The notes under the pieces are model-generated. The model saw only the letters and a program-made list of their open reading frames with translations, ran no database searches and was not told the origin of the DNA. Position numbers and translations under genes: made by a program. Shown in pieces: positions 25,601 to 34,945 of a stretch of 64,000 bases of DNA (its first letter is position 1; each line of letters starts with the position of its first letter). The DNA comes from Zantedeschia hybrid cultivar (Eukaryota; Streptophyta; Magnoliopsida; Alismatales; Araceae): the NCBI GenBank assembly GCA_030544215.1, contig JARZZO010000013.1:43225196-43289195 (forward strand), given 5' to 3'.

Positions 25601-27863
25601 TTGAAGTTGGGTCTGATGATACAACAGAGGACTCTGAAGTTGAACTTCCACTTGAGCAAGATGAGGATTCCGAGAGTGATGAATGAGTGAGGCTTGAGAG
25701 TTGTGAAAGGAATGTATTCATAGGCTTGTTAGCCTTATTTGGAAATGTTGGCTACTTATTTTCTTAAGGAACATTTGAATGTTGTAATAGACTTATCTTA
25801 CATTTCTACATTTATATTGTGTTTGCTTAGCATTTCATTGATAAATTTCATTATGGTGAATTTAATTAGTAGTAAAATGTCTATGAATTTGTTGATTACA
25901 TATTTGAGTAATTAAAATTTATTTCATTTACTTTGATTTAAAATTATATGGTTATATTTGATAATTTGAGTGAATAAATATCATTATGTATGATTATTTG
26001 GCTATTTTGTATAATAAGTAAATTATAAATATTTTTTTTTTAAAATGTCGCCTCAAACGCCTAGGCCATCGCCTAGGCGTTTGAGGCTGAGGCGACCCCC
26101 CGATCGCCTCGGTCGCCTCTCGCCTCAGACTACATAGATTGTTATACTTCTCAATGAACTTAGACCCTTCTATTCCGGGGTTTTTACTTGGGAGATCGAA
26201 CATGGACATGATGGTGTTACACTTTGCTTCTAGGAATTTCGGTTCAAAAGATTCTGCCTAAGCTGTTTCTCAATTGATTTATAACCATCCCATACAGCCA
26301 GCTGCATCAGCATGCCAAGTCAAGCGAAGAAAAGCCTAGTAACATCTAAAATTGGCCTTAGAGCTCTCCGATCAGACCGAAATCAACTGATCAGCTCATG
26401 TTAGACCAATCAGCTTGATTTAGGCCAAGATCTATGTTACTGACCAAACTGTTGACCCAAAGCTCAAATTAGTGCGTGGAAAGGCCTAAACCAGTGTAGG
26501 TGCAAAATGGCTTATGAACACCTCACATCCCACATTGGATTACATGTGGATCCCATCCGAACCCCACAATGAACCTGGTGGAGTTGGGTTATTGTTAGTG
26601 GCCAAATGCCAAACAAGGGGGACCCAACAAATGAACTGGCTGTGTAACCATGTTACTGAACTAAAAACCAATGACCGAAAACTTGAGTTTGTGGGCTTAA
26701 TATAGGCATGAATACCTCAATGTCTCATGGATACCTGGTATGGACTGAATGGGGTTCGCCATAAATAGAGTCATGGGCCTTCATTTTTAGCCTTACCTTG
26801 AGATCCTTGTTACCTCCATCTTGTTTCATTTGTGCCTAGAGAGGGTGAAAACAGAAGTGTCTCGCATTCTCGCTCTCTTGGTTGCTGGCTGCCAGCTAGA
26901 GTGGGAGGAGCCAGTTCAGGATCTAGTTATCCTACCTTGTCTTTTTCTTTTTGTCAATTTTGTTGTCTGGTTGATCCAATTTTCCTTGGTGTATCCCCAT
27001 TCTGTTTGTTCTTTATCTATTATCTATACAATTTCTCTTGTAACTTATTATGAACTTTGTACATCACTAGAATGTTGATGTGCTATAGCAAAGTAACTTC
27101 CCATCACGAGATACCAGACATGGTCACTACAAGTATTCTGATTTAGGGAAGGCCTCAGTGAGTGAACCGCCTTGGTCCTAGTTTGACTCCACTAGTTTAG
27201 GATGTTATCTTTCTTCCAGCTAGGTAATAGGTTCAACCTGTTTTCAGATTAATCATAATCTTCAGTTCGAGCTCAGCCAACACCATTGAACAGTATCAGA
27301 AAGCATCTTAATCTGTAGGATCTCTACTATGATCTGCACAGGCTTGCAAATGAATTATGGAATGTACAAGGAATGCTTTCAATTAGGCTTGTGAGTATTT
27401 CGAAAGAGGACAGGTCAAGGTCCAGGAGTAAGGGAAAGCAAAAGTTTATTTTGGACCCTTAACACACGTGGCCAAAAAATTTCCGGAGGGAAGAGGAGCC
27501 TCCAGTTAAGATTCTTTGAATTATGCATACTTACAGTTGAAGATTAGTTTTTGCATTTCATAGTTGAACTTGCAACTAGTTTTTGCTTTTGTGAAGGCAA
27601 AACTAGAGAAGAACTGCCTCCTCTTCTGAAGATCAGAGATCGCTGTATTCAACAGCTTGATCAAATGCGACCAGATCACATGAGGAGATTGAACCCTACA
27701 CCTTACAAGGTTCTTTCTTATTGCCTTCTTGATGTTTCTGTGCTTGGTTTCAACAATGAAACTAGAAAGAGAATTTTCTTGTCAGGTGAGCGTGAGCGCG
27801 AAGCTGTATGATTTTATTCATTTCCTGTGGCTTAATGAGGCGCCAGTCGGGGAGTTGCAATGA
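657..27863 (+). CDS. NAPRT: Nicotinate phosphoribosyltransferase, C-terminal part (5' exons lie outside the window)
   Basis: NAPRT makes nicotinate mononucleotide from nicotinate, PRPP and ATP, the Preiss-Handler entry to NAD. Eight exons are readable: 657-773, 5763-5821, 8249-8423, 8630-8764, 8831-8929, 9111-9219, 27597-27709 and 27786-27863 (TGA). All junctions are GT-AG and all phases agree, giving 294 residues, roughly the last half of a plant NAPRT of about 550 aa. Recognisable stretches are FGETNQSELAAFTSYALAFP, the active-site loop GIRLDSGDLAYLS, DAFGVGTHLVTCYAQAALG and the end LYDFIHFLWLNEAPVGELQ. No frameshift or stop is present. Exon 1 here opens right after an AG at 655-656, so bases 1-656 are intron. 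The intron between residues YWPGDS and CKTREEL is about 18.4 kb and full of transposons. The tail exons are still intact, which argues that the gene is functional. The family call is from remembered conservation, and I am very sure of it. Confidence 0.95.
1342..2219. repeat. Tandem duplication of a 245-bp unit, second copy split by a MITE
   Basis: Copy 1 is 1342-1586 and copy 2 starts at 1587 with the same CATTGATGCCCAAAACCCC. The two copies are nearly identical through AGAAGATATCCATAGATGCA. Copy 2 is interrupted at about 1646-2041 by an inserted element and resumes at CTGCAGAACAGGGAAAAAT. The first copy therefore acts as an internal pre-insertion reference. Confidence 0.85.
1654..2033. mobile_element. 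Non-autonomous hAT-like MITE (380 bp)
   Basis: The ends are inverted: TAGTTGTCCAGGCG on the left, and the right end reads as TTGTCAAGGCATTAAGGCG in reverse complement. Flanking direct repeats are CTGTGCCA (1646-1653) and CTGTGCCC (2034-2041), an 8-bp target duplication with one mismatch. Inside are a CT tract, a TATG/TACA microsatellite and subterminal CCTAGGCG repeats. The subterminal repeats resemble those of the 4.4-kb hAT at 21,740-26,137, so this may be a deletion relative of it (inference). Confidence 0.75.
3010..3715. repeat. Repeat-like block with scattered GCCTTGAGG / CCTCAAGGC motifs
   Basis: The motif recurs in both orientations near both ends of the block (about 3030-3100 and 3540-3710), as in the subterminal regions of hAT elements. 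I could not define clean terminal repeats or a target duplication, so the boundaries are approximate. Confidence 0.35.
6601..6631. repeat. (GA)n microsatellite
   Basis: Uninterrupted AG dinucleotides within a purine-rich stretch of a NAPRT intron. Confidence 0.95.
11260..13070. repeat. Tandem duplication of a ~590-bp unit; second copy carries the Cassandra element
   Basis: Copy 1 is about 11,260-11,849 and copy 2 about 11,850-13,070. Both run in the same order through GAGTTGCACAAGTC, a pyrimidine tract, AGATTCTTTAATTTT, AAATAAACTTGTAAGTTGAG, AATGGATATGAAA and AACTTATGTTACTACTC-like sequence. Copy 2 is longer only because of the insertion at 11,924-12,549. Both ends are rich in GACTCG/CGAGTC motifs, which also occur near 51.5 kb. 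Confidence 0.75.
11924..12549 (-). mobile_element. Cassandra TRIM retrotransposon (5S-rRNA-like LTRs), complete
   Basis: There are two similar direct repeats, 11924-12113 and about 12359-12549. Read on the minus strand, the LTR at the element's 5' end starts TGTAACACCCCG and the other starts TGAAACACCCCG. Each contains a segment resembling 5S rRNA: AGAACTCCAA, then GGTTAAGCGTGCTCGG, then GATGGGTGACC, covering the 5S internal promoter region. Just inside the 5' LTR is TGGTATAAGAGC, close to the initiator-Met tRNA primer site. The flanks are TGGAC on both sides (11919-11923 and 12550-12554), a 5-bp target duplication. The interior is only about 245 bp and has no coding region. LTR-flanked 5S sequence with a Met primer site is the defining architecture of Cassandra. 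Confidence 0.92.
13630..16260 (-). pseudogene. Decayed hAT transposase remnant
   Basis: On the minus strand, translation in shifting frames gives hAT landmarks in order. Near 16.2 kb is DELRHAMEESRRSFVEEDLY. Near 15.8-15.95 kb is a DUF659-like stretch with NTVKSPY and IPKEIYNIYLPQAVDNLKDY. Near 15.45-15.65 kb come WKSVDASSKVKNAEYLFKL, then VTYNAT where an active copy would have VTDNAT, then PCSAHSLDLMLEDIGKV. The C-terminal tail at 13,630-13,990 reads YGPYTPYGYLPLARYYVAQP. Several stops and frameshifts interrupt it. No clear termini were found. Family assignment is firm, boundaries are not. Confidence 0.75.
17430..17650. repeat. Minisatellite built on (T)CGCCATGAATAGTGT-like units
   Basis: About ten degenerate copies of a unit containing CATGAATAGT follow each other at spacings of roughly 15-30 bp. 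Single GAATAGT motifs recur further right (near 17,720, 17,847, 18,283, 18,407 and 18,630-18,665), so the array lies inside a larger GAATAGT-rich repeat. It is non-coding. Spacing is too irregular and the units too long relative to the gaps for a CRISPR array. Confidence 0.8.
18115..18260. mobile_element. Small MITE with GCATGGAAT termini (146 bp)
   Basis: The left end is GCATGGAATGCAGAATCG. The right end in reverse complement is GCATGGAATTTCAGTACGG. The interior is rich in GATCGG/CCGATC. No convincing target duplication was found. Confidence 0.55.
19975..20140. repeat. GATCCGATC-rich dispersed repeat
   Basis: Dense alternating GATCAG, CTGATC and CCGATCC motifs occur here. Related blocks lie at about 13,030-13,165, 18,115-18,260, 21,180-21,540 and 26,330-26,470, all inside the same NAPRT intron. 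Termini are not resolved. This is probably one family of short non-autonomous elements. Confidence 0.45.
20670..20817 (+). mobile_element. Au-type SINE
   Basis: This is a tRNA-derived head with a B-box-like GGTTCGAACC inside GTCATAGGTTCGAACCAAGG. It is followed by the Au-family body motifs GGTAAGGCTGCGTACA, CTTCCTTAGACCCC and GGTGGGAGCCTCGTGCA. A perfect 17-bp target duplication, TATAGGGATCAAAATAA, flanks it (20653-20669 and 20818-20834), which suggests fairly recent insertion. Confidence 0.93.
20845..21060. repeat. Dispersed repeat, second copy at about 61,385-61,600
   Basis: Both places share, in order, TTCTTATTA, GTGTTAATTTAATCA, TGCATA, AAGTATAAGAT-like sequence, a block with CTCGATCTCC/CTTGATCTACC, and GATGATGC/GTGATGCCAAG. 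The other copy lies within the nested insertion at 61,110-61,681. The family is unidentified. Confidence 0.55.
22141..23140 (+). repeat. About 1 kb of CT-rich tandem repeat inside the hAT 5' UTR intron
   Basis: There are runs of TC broken periodically by GTCTCTC, CGCTCTC and CACTCCCTCCTT units. From about 22,760 longer units appear, with CCCTCCCCCGACCCCCACT repeated at least four times. It lies between a donor (GGCAG/GTAAGT at 22135) and an acceptor (TTTACAG at 23169-23175). The long open frames on both strands here are composition artefacts. Confidence 0.9.
23207..25686 (+). pseudogene. hAT transposase (BED finger, DUF659, hAT dimerisation), one in-frame stop
   Basis: The protein would cut and paste its own element. 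The ATG at 23207 starts a frame with a BED-type zinc finger (C44, C47, H56, H61). A TAG at 23462-23464 interrupts it, and an ATG follows at once in the same frame. Downstream are the DUF659/RNase-H-like landmarks SDAWTDGKGRT, VTDNEASYVAAGKM and CAAHCLDLILEDIS. Introns fit at 24966-25052 and 25172-25254. The first rejoins NP to VNWWVDFG and the second FEQ to VHTKKRNRLEQ. Together they complete the C-terminal dimerisation region, with CERNWSTFE. The last exon ends in an acidic tail at TGA 25686. A 5' UTR intron is likely at 22135-23175. Apart from the single stop I saw no lesion. The stop may be a recent substitution, or the downstream ATG may be used. Confidence 0.88.
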
Positions 27864-28765
27864 TATCAGTGCATGAAAGAGTTTGTTTAAAGTAGGGCTT
27901 TGAAGCTCGCTTGTTTTATAAATAAGATGTCAAAATGGTTTGATCTATCTTTACTCTTTTATAATAAGGCTCTGGTTTCTGCTTTTCACATGCTTTAATT
28001 TAGTGCAAAACCTCTTTCTGTATGTACATCATGTTTAATATGATTTTATTGCCACACGTATGAAGAGGTAGAATCTTTTTTATTTTCTAGGATACATGTA
28101 ACAGAAAATTGTCTTTAGTGCATGGGATTAGGAAACAAAAATATGATTGTGATGCAACTGAAATCTTGTGCCGCATGTTAATCCGGTGAAACTGCAAGGA
28201 AATGATAGTAATGGTGTTTGTGTTGTGGGATTTTAGAGGCTGGACGTATGGCCCTTTCATATGATTCAGAACAGAATCACATCTGAAATCTGAATAGGTT
28301 TTTGAATTCAGCTTTGTTTGGATTGGGCTTGGATCTTACTGGATCTGGACCTGAATCCAACCTACTCATATCGCCCTACGGGATAATAGAAAATTTATAC
28401 GAGTAAAAAGAAAAACTTAAAAAGAGTACTTTTAACTGTGCCACATGCGTTCTAAGATAAAGTTAGTTACTTATTTCTGTTTTTCTTAGTTACGAGAGAA
28501 AAAGGTAGATGAAATGATCTATTGCAGGTATCAATCAGCATCCGGGTCCAACTTAGTCCTCGCTTGGTGTGCTGTAAAGTATCGAGTCTTTTTTGTTGTA
28601 AAATTACATAAAGCTAAAGTAAATGAAATAATTAACATGAGTTTACCGCATTCTAACGCAAACATTAGCGTTCCAAAACATCCTAATGACATGTTCTAGT
28701 GGACACGGGTTAGGGACTCAAGCCCGGTCTTGCTTTTGAAAGGGGCCGGTGCAAGGCCGGTACGT

Positions 28766-29198
28766 GAGTGATACTTGCAGTGCGGTGCGATCATGCTGCT
28801 ACATGACTCGGTGGCTGAGACTGTGTAGCAGGGTGATCTTTTTTGACTGCTTTTTTCTGATGGTTCTTCGGTCAGGCATTTTTTTTAATAGAAAATAATT
28901 GTATTGCAGTTGCACGTCGGATTGCAATGCCTTTTGAGTCAGTGGCGGATCTAACATAACCTAGTGGGGGTCTTGTGATCCTACTGGATTTTGTCAAGCT
29001 CACTGGCCCAATCTTATGCAAGATAGTCTGGCATCCTACTGATCCAGTCTAAGACCTCACTCGCCAAATTCAAGACCTCATATGGTTTAGTTCAAGATCC
29101 TACTGATTCAGTATACTTATGACTTAATGTCTGATTAATCTGACTGGATAAAATTTATGCGTCCGTCATTGCTTTTGACAGTGCAGCAAGTATTACTC
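28766..29198. mobile_element. MULE-like MITE with GAGTRATACTTGC ends, carrying a nested MITE
   Basis: The left end is GAGTGATACTTGCAGTGC. The right end in reverse complement is GAGTAATACTTGCTGCACTG. A second element occupies 28939-29171. Removing it leaves roughly a 200-bp MITE. Its ends match those of the elements at 31,239, 47,663, 48,486 and 52,621. Confidence 0.65.
28939..29171. mobile_element. MITE with CAGTGGCGGATC-like end, nested
   Basis: The left end is TCAGTGGCGGATC and the right end, degenerate, is GCAATGACGGACGC in reverse complement. CTTTTGA flanks both sides (28931-28937 and 29172-29178). A relative lies at 36,671-36,885. Confidence 0.55.
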
Positions 29199-31238
29199 TC
29201 TGGTAGGGCTGGGTCCCTCTTGAGCTAAGTTGAATAAAGTATAAGCGCATCCCCTTTTACTCCCAGGCCGTGCCAAATTTTCAGGCCAGACTTCCTACGT
29301 TGGCTTAGGCTTTGTTTTAACTAGGTCTGCCTGATCAACACCTGTGTTATAGACTAGGGATGCAAACGGGTCAAATTCGGTGTGGAGTTAAGGTAGATAT
29401 ATGATTGCATCCATTAAGTTCTTGGTTTAGAAATGCTATCCTTTAACTGTCTTATATCGGTCGGATAATCGGATCTTAGTGTACCATATGTATTTGATCA
29501 GAAAAAATTTATATCCATTATCTTATTGCGTATTGGTTTAAAAAGGACTACCTGTTAACTGACTTATAAATTGATGAACAGTCGGCAATCGGGTTATCGG
29601 CTACTATTAGCATTTCTATTACAGACTCATTATTGGCCGGAGGAATTTTACAGAAGAAACATTTCAAATCTTCCATTTTCTTCTTAAGAGCGCCACTGCT
29701 GAAATTTTAATAGTTCTTGGCTTTCCCATAGTGCCAAAATCTCTTCTTGGTGCTTTGACCAAGTGTCCGAGCGAGATAAGTAAAAGGTGGTTGCTACAGT
29801 CGACACAGATTTGAACTGCTTGGCATTTTATTACCCGGAGACAGTATGTCCCTAATAGTCTCTGCAGCAACCATCAGTGATGATATCTCTAACTGGACTT
29901 ATATAGAGACATCCTGAATCTTACGTCTCGCTATGGGTATAGGTTATGAGACTAAAACTTGCTTCAATGTTCTGTGTATTGTAGGGCATTGCAATGGATT
30001 TTTTTTTTTTCCCATGTCAGTTCCAAGGTGTCCTGGGCGTCTGTACAGGCCGATCACGAATTGGACGTCCCAAAAAATCTGAAAATCAAGAACCGTTATT
30101 GGATTTGGCTCATTAAAGGTATTTTTGACTGTTTGTTAGGGTTCGATTTTTTATTTTTCAGATCTTATGGAACGTCTAAGAAACGTCGAGGTTGACCTGA
30201 AAAAATATTTAAAAAATAACTTTTTTTACCCACTGCAATGTCCATGTGTGCAGCACAGAGGGCATTACAGCAAGTATTATTCAGATTATAATCATCTGAA
30301 TTTTCTGCTGGCCTCATGTAACTGGGGGCAACAGGGTTGCAGAGGATCTCACCTCAATGTTTTCAGCAAGCAATAAGACCCATGAGAAATATGTCAGTCG
30401 TGATGGAATGTCTGAAAAAAAGCTATTAAGATAATATAATTGGCAATATTCTAAAATAGACTATCTGAGAAAGACAAATTTTGGCCATTGAATTGTCTAA
30501 CGTCATGTCATGCGCCCGTAAGATATTGTAAAACTGAAGGATTTCAGAATCAGTTTAGTGAACACTTCTTCATTTGGTTTTTCTTTTCAGTTTAAATTAA
30601 CAAAGTGAGTTTGAAACCAAAAATTTCTCGATCCAAGATTTTATTTTGATTTATGAGTTTAAAATTAATATTTTATGTCGAACCAACCTCAAGAGAGGGA
30701 AAGAAAAATCTTCAGAGGTCATCTGAGATCTTTAAGACCTTATCTTCACTAGAAAATAATCTTAAAGACCTTCACTATATTATTTTTTTAAATTTTATTA
30801 TTTATTTGTTATTTGTACTTTTAAAATTGTATATTTAAAAGTAAAATAAGTCTTTTCTATCAGCACCCATTAAGAAGAGATGGAATCCTCTCAATACACT
30901 CTTGAAGAGTTTTCACAAAAAACCCACCTTGTATTGCCAGACTCCTCCGATGGTACAGGGGAACCAAATTCATCGTAGAAAGATCCTCTAATATTGTTGA
31001 TAGGTAATAAAATATTATTCTCTCCTTCAAACGTTAATAGAAATTCTTCTTCACCTCTTTCTCTCTTTTAGTAGCAACTTTGTACCCAAGTTAAACATTA
31101 ATTTTTAGTTTTTTGAAAAAATAAGAGTTTTATAATTGTATTTTTTTTTTCCTTTGTACTCCTTAATTATGTTCTATTAATGCTTACTAAATGTTAATGC
31201 TTATTAGCTCTTATTAGTTTTAGTTCTTAATTAAACTA

Positions 31239-32725
31239 GAGTAATACTTACTACACCACATGCATGCGTATAAAAAGGATGCTATAGATTATAATACTTC
31301 ACCTATTGCACTTTCTTCCTGTCTTTCTAATCTTTTTTAATGGAAAGAAAGAAAATTTACAATTTTATGGGAGTATTTATTACTGTTCTTTTCCATTCAC
31401 TTCCTCTTGAAAAGGATGCGAAGTTGGACCACTTTCTAATTTACCACTTTTAAGTCAATTTTATTACTTTCAAAGCGTTCAATTATCACTTTCTAACATA
31501 TTTTTGTTACTTTCTAGTGCAATTTTATCACTTCTTACGGAGTTTAGTTTTATCGTTTAGTTTTATCGCTTCTTACTAGGGCTGTCAATAGATACTCGAG
31601 TTTCGATTATCTACTATGTTTCCATTTTTATTAATGGATACAGAACTCCGTTAAAGACCACCCATTAAGTTATAGGAAACCGAAATAAATTTTCGATAAT
31701 TATAAGAGTCAGAAACGGAAATACTTATTTCCGCATCTGCTAACCCATTTCCGTTTTTGAATGATCATGTACCTTATACATCCATCCACACACACAATAG
31801 TGAGAATGTCTCTTGACAGTTTGATAAAAGTAAGGCACATGTTTTTATGGCACATATTTGGGTATATTCATATATAAATTTAGATCGATAGATAAAATAG
31901 ATCTTAAAATTCAAAATTTATAGATTATTAATTCTTATATATATTAAACTTTTGTAGGTTTAAATTTTTAATTACTAAAAAAAATTGTCGAAAAGTAAAT
32001 ATTAATAGTGATGTTAAATAGCTTCTTAATATAGCGATATTGATAGCATAAAGTTCTGTTTAGTTCCGTTTCGTTTTCGATTTCCGATTTAAAAACGAAA
32101 ATGGATTGCGGTAGTGGAAACATTCACTTTCGTCTCCGATAAATCTTATAGGAAATGGAAGCGGAAGGTACCATTTCTATTTTCGTCTCCGACCCATTAA
32201 CATTCATACTTCTTAGTAATTCTATCACTTCTTAATGTAGTTTTATCACTTCCAAATATATTTTTATCACTTCTTATGTAGATTTAGCATTTTTTAGTGA
32301 GATATAATAAAAATGAACACGAAGTGATAAAATTGCACATGAAATGATAAAACGCACAATCAGTGATAAAAATGCTCTTAAAAGTGATAATTTTACTTTA
32401 AAAAGATAAAATTGAGGTATCTAGGAAGTGATAAATTTACGTTGGAACGTAATAAAAAAAAGTTTAGAAATAATAATTTTATTTTTGGAAGTAATAAAAT
32501 TGACTTGGAAGTGATGAATTGAAAAGTGATTGGACTAAAATAAGAAGGATCTTCTCTCTTTTTTTTCAAATGAATGTGAGTGGAAAAGGATGTTAAAAAG
32601 TTGAAGTTTCTCTTTTTCTCTACTAAAAAAAGTGGAAAGAAAGTGAAACAGATGGTAGAAAGAGATTAAGTGTTACAATATGCTTCATCATCTTTATGCC
32701 ACGTATGGTTTAGTAAGTATTACTC
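31239..32725. mobile_element. Large foldback element (about 1.5 kb) with GAGTAATACTTA ends
   Basis: The left end GAGTAATACTTACTACACCA pairs with the right end, which reads GAGTAATACTTACTAAACCA in reverse complement. The inverted homology continues inward: CACTTTCTTCC / CACTTTCTTTCC, then CTTTTCCATTCAC / CTTTTCCACTCAC. It then becomes arrays of TTTTATCACTTCTTA on the left (31,430-31,580 and 32,205-32,290) and the inverse GAAGTGATAAAA on the right (32,310-32,530). No transposase is visible. Inverted arms of several hundred bases could form a long hairpin. Confidence 0.75.
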
Positions 32726-33981
32726 ATAAAATTAATTAATTTATTATTTTATCTTTGTCAATGAATTTTAAAGGACTGACAAATTAGAAAAATAGGCTTT
32801 TGACTGTAACAGTACAGAAAGAGATAAGAAGGAGTATTTCAAAAATGTAACAGTAAATCACTATTTAATATGATGAATTCAAAGTAAGGTTTGCCGTATC
32901 ACTAATTCATATCAGATAGTATCTTTTCATATATATTATGAAATTGATCCGACTAAGGCCGACTCAGTTCTACTCGCACGAGTCAAGTCAATGCATTTGT
33001 TAAAACCAATAAATCACATTTTAGAGAAGTGTACTCTATTAACAGGATATAAAAAATATGATTTTATTTATCAAATAGAAAAAACTTAACTTAAAATAAT
33101 CTATCAAGTATGTATGTGTCGTCACAATCTGATTCAACACAGTGTGTACTAGCGGATCGGATCCGCTCATATATGAGTAGACTTGTGCGAACCGGTCTCA
33201 TCCGGATAGGATACCACAAACCATGATTCAAAGTTATAAAATAAAACAATTTTAAGATAACACAAGAAAACAAAACCCAATACATGCGGATCGCGACGAA
33301 GCTTCCATCTCAGCCGTTCAAAGGAGGGTCCACTGGACTCATAGAGGAAACCACAGTAGATTAATAATTTAACGGGCTTCCCGTGTTTATGGGAGCCTGC
33401 TTTCCCGCTGACCTGCCTGTCCAGGGGTGGACAAGTGCGTCGTTGTGCGTAATAAATGGGGAGTTAGTGGGAAGCTGAGAAGTCAACGTATAAAAATGTG
33501 GTCGAAGTCACCGACCCCAGCCCTCTCAGTTAGTGCAGTAGTGTTCACTGTTCAGTGTTCTTCTTGTACAGCTCTCCCGGGTATGTAACCGCGTCAACGG
33601 CACCATCATCAGAAATAATTAACGATTCCTTTTTCAAAATGTTCATAACAATGGCTGATCTCGGTATGTTTATAATATTATGCTGGTCTCCCATTACAGA
33701 TGCATAAGTTAGGCAAAATGTGCAGATTAGATCAAAACTTCGTACGTGTTTGTGATAAACGTTATGGAAATACAAGGATACAATTCGTCTTTTTAATTAT
33801 TAGTTAACATGTTTATATACATCATATTATTACATATGAAATATAATTATATTTAGAAAAAATACTTCCAATCTTCTTAGTGAAATATTTGCCGCATTGT
33901 CCTTTGAGCATTGCAACTACAATTGCTGCTCGACCGGTCGATCAGACTAATGCAACACATGAACATTGTACCATTCTGTAA

Positions 33982-34261
33982 GCCTCACTTTGTTTGCAGA
34001 ATAAGTTATTACGTGGGGCCTACTGACGGAATGGCGTATACCAGAATAAGAGATGTTTCGGTTTGATAGTTTTGTGGGGCCCGCTAATAGAATAAGAAGA
34101 ATAAGTAATTCTTAGGTCTAGGGTGGGATGGCTTATTCTCCTTATTCTTCGAATACGCTATTCTGCACCGGTATAAGTCATTCTGCTTGTCAAAGCAAAA
34201 TTAAGCTTATTCTCCCCTTATTCTCCCTTATTCTTCTCCTATTCTCCAATCAAAGTGGCCC
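33982..34261. mobile_element. Tourist-like MITE with CACTTTGATTGGAGAATAAG ends
   Basis: The ends are GCCTCACTTTGTTTGCAGAA and, in reverse complement, GGGCCACTTTGATTGGAGAA. They are flanked by TAA (33979-33981 and 34262-34264), the 3-bp duplication typical of PIF/Harbinger MITEs. The same family is present as a multi-copy cluster at 56,041-56,700. Confidence 0.75.
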
Positions 34262-34494
34262 TAAGGGTACAAAATATCTTAGAAGTACACTGCTATTTCA
34301 TCGATAGTGTACTGTGTGATCTATCGATTAAATCACGATTGCAACTGTAATGTTGTAATGTCAAAAACATTGCACTAAGTATTACTTCTCTTATTAAGGA
34401 TGGTTAACCCAGGAAATCATCCCGTTAGAATGAAGTCCATACCTAAAAGCCAACCCGTCGTTCCTACAATAAAAGGGGAAAAGACTGAAATATC

Positions 34495-34733
34495 TTTTTT
34501 TGAGTATGATGGCATAGTGGTTACAGTAAAGAGAACCTCAACTCAAAAAATTGGATTCGAATCTTCTAATTAACCGAGATTTTAGCACATATTCTATCCG
34601 AAGGATAAATATTTTGCCAATTGATGAGAATTTCTCAAGATAAAATCCGCCCGTCCAAACAATTCGGATGGAAAACCCACGACCTCCTCCTGACGGGGGG
34701 AAAAGATGTCGGTTACACTACGTTGCGGTAGAC
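34495..34733 (+). mobile_element. tRNA-derived SINE
   Basis: The A-box-like motif is TGGCATAGTGGTTA (34512 on) and the B-box-like motif is GGATTCGAATC (about 34,553), at tRNA spacing. The flanks are AAAAGACTGAAATATC (34479-34494) and AAAAGACTAGAAATATC (34734-34750), a long target duplication differing by one base. It is a different family from the Au-type SINE at 20,670. Confidence 0.8.
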
Positions 34734-34945
34734 AAAAGACTAGAAATATCATGTTTCCCATCTACCACACCGTGGATGAAATCTTCCAAGATTCCTAGAC
34801 GAGGCGGCCAAGGGAGGATACTTCCAATTTAAAACGAACACGTTCGTCCCCAGCAGCCTCAAGCATATAAAAAACAGGCAGTAATAGACTTCACCAGAAT
34901 CTTCAGTGGTAGATTTGTACGCCCATTCTTTATGCTAATAAGAGA

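Larger units (their letters stand above)
21740..26137 (+). mobile_element. hAT-superfamily DNA transposon, nearly intact (4.4 kb)
   Basis: It is flanked by a perfect 8-bp direct repeat, ATTGTTAT (21732-21739 and 26138-26145). The ends are imperfect inverted repeats: CTCTGTTATCAAAGGCG on the left versus CTATGTAGTCTGAGGCG on the right in reverse complement, 12 of 17 matching. Both subterminal regions (21,755-21,900 and 26,047-26,125) are dense in GCCTAGGCG/GAGGCG motifs, as expected for hAT transposase-binding regions. Inside are a 5' UTR intron filled with CT repeats and a three-exon transposase with one nonsense codon. It sits in sense orientation in the NAPRT intron. Confidence 0.9.
9220..27596 (+). 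other. NAPRT: Giant NAPRT intron, about 18.4 kb
   Basis: The donor GTACGT at 9220 follows GGAGATTCAT. The acceptor AAG at 27594-27596 precedes GCAAAACTAGAG, and the split codon becomes TGC. The reading frame continues into the conserved C-terminus. The intron holds a ~590-bp tandem duplication with a Cassandra TRIM, a decayed minus-strand hAT, a minisatellite, a small MITE, an Au-type SINE and a 4.4-kb hAT. I see no coding signal from 9,220 to 11,200, from 18.7 to 20.6 kb or from 26.2 to 27.6 kb. A GC-rich non-coding block with GGGCGGC-type motifs lies at about 16,570-16,740. Confidence 0.9.

Noticed and set aside
33290..33580. Promoter-like block with a TATA-like sequence and GC-richer text
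   Set aside because: No coding frame, conserved motif or downstream gene could be attached to it. It may be a gene relic, but that cannot be supported from sequence alone.
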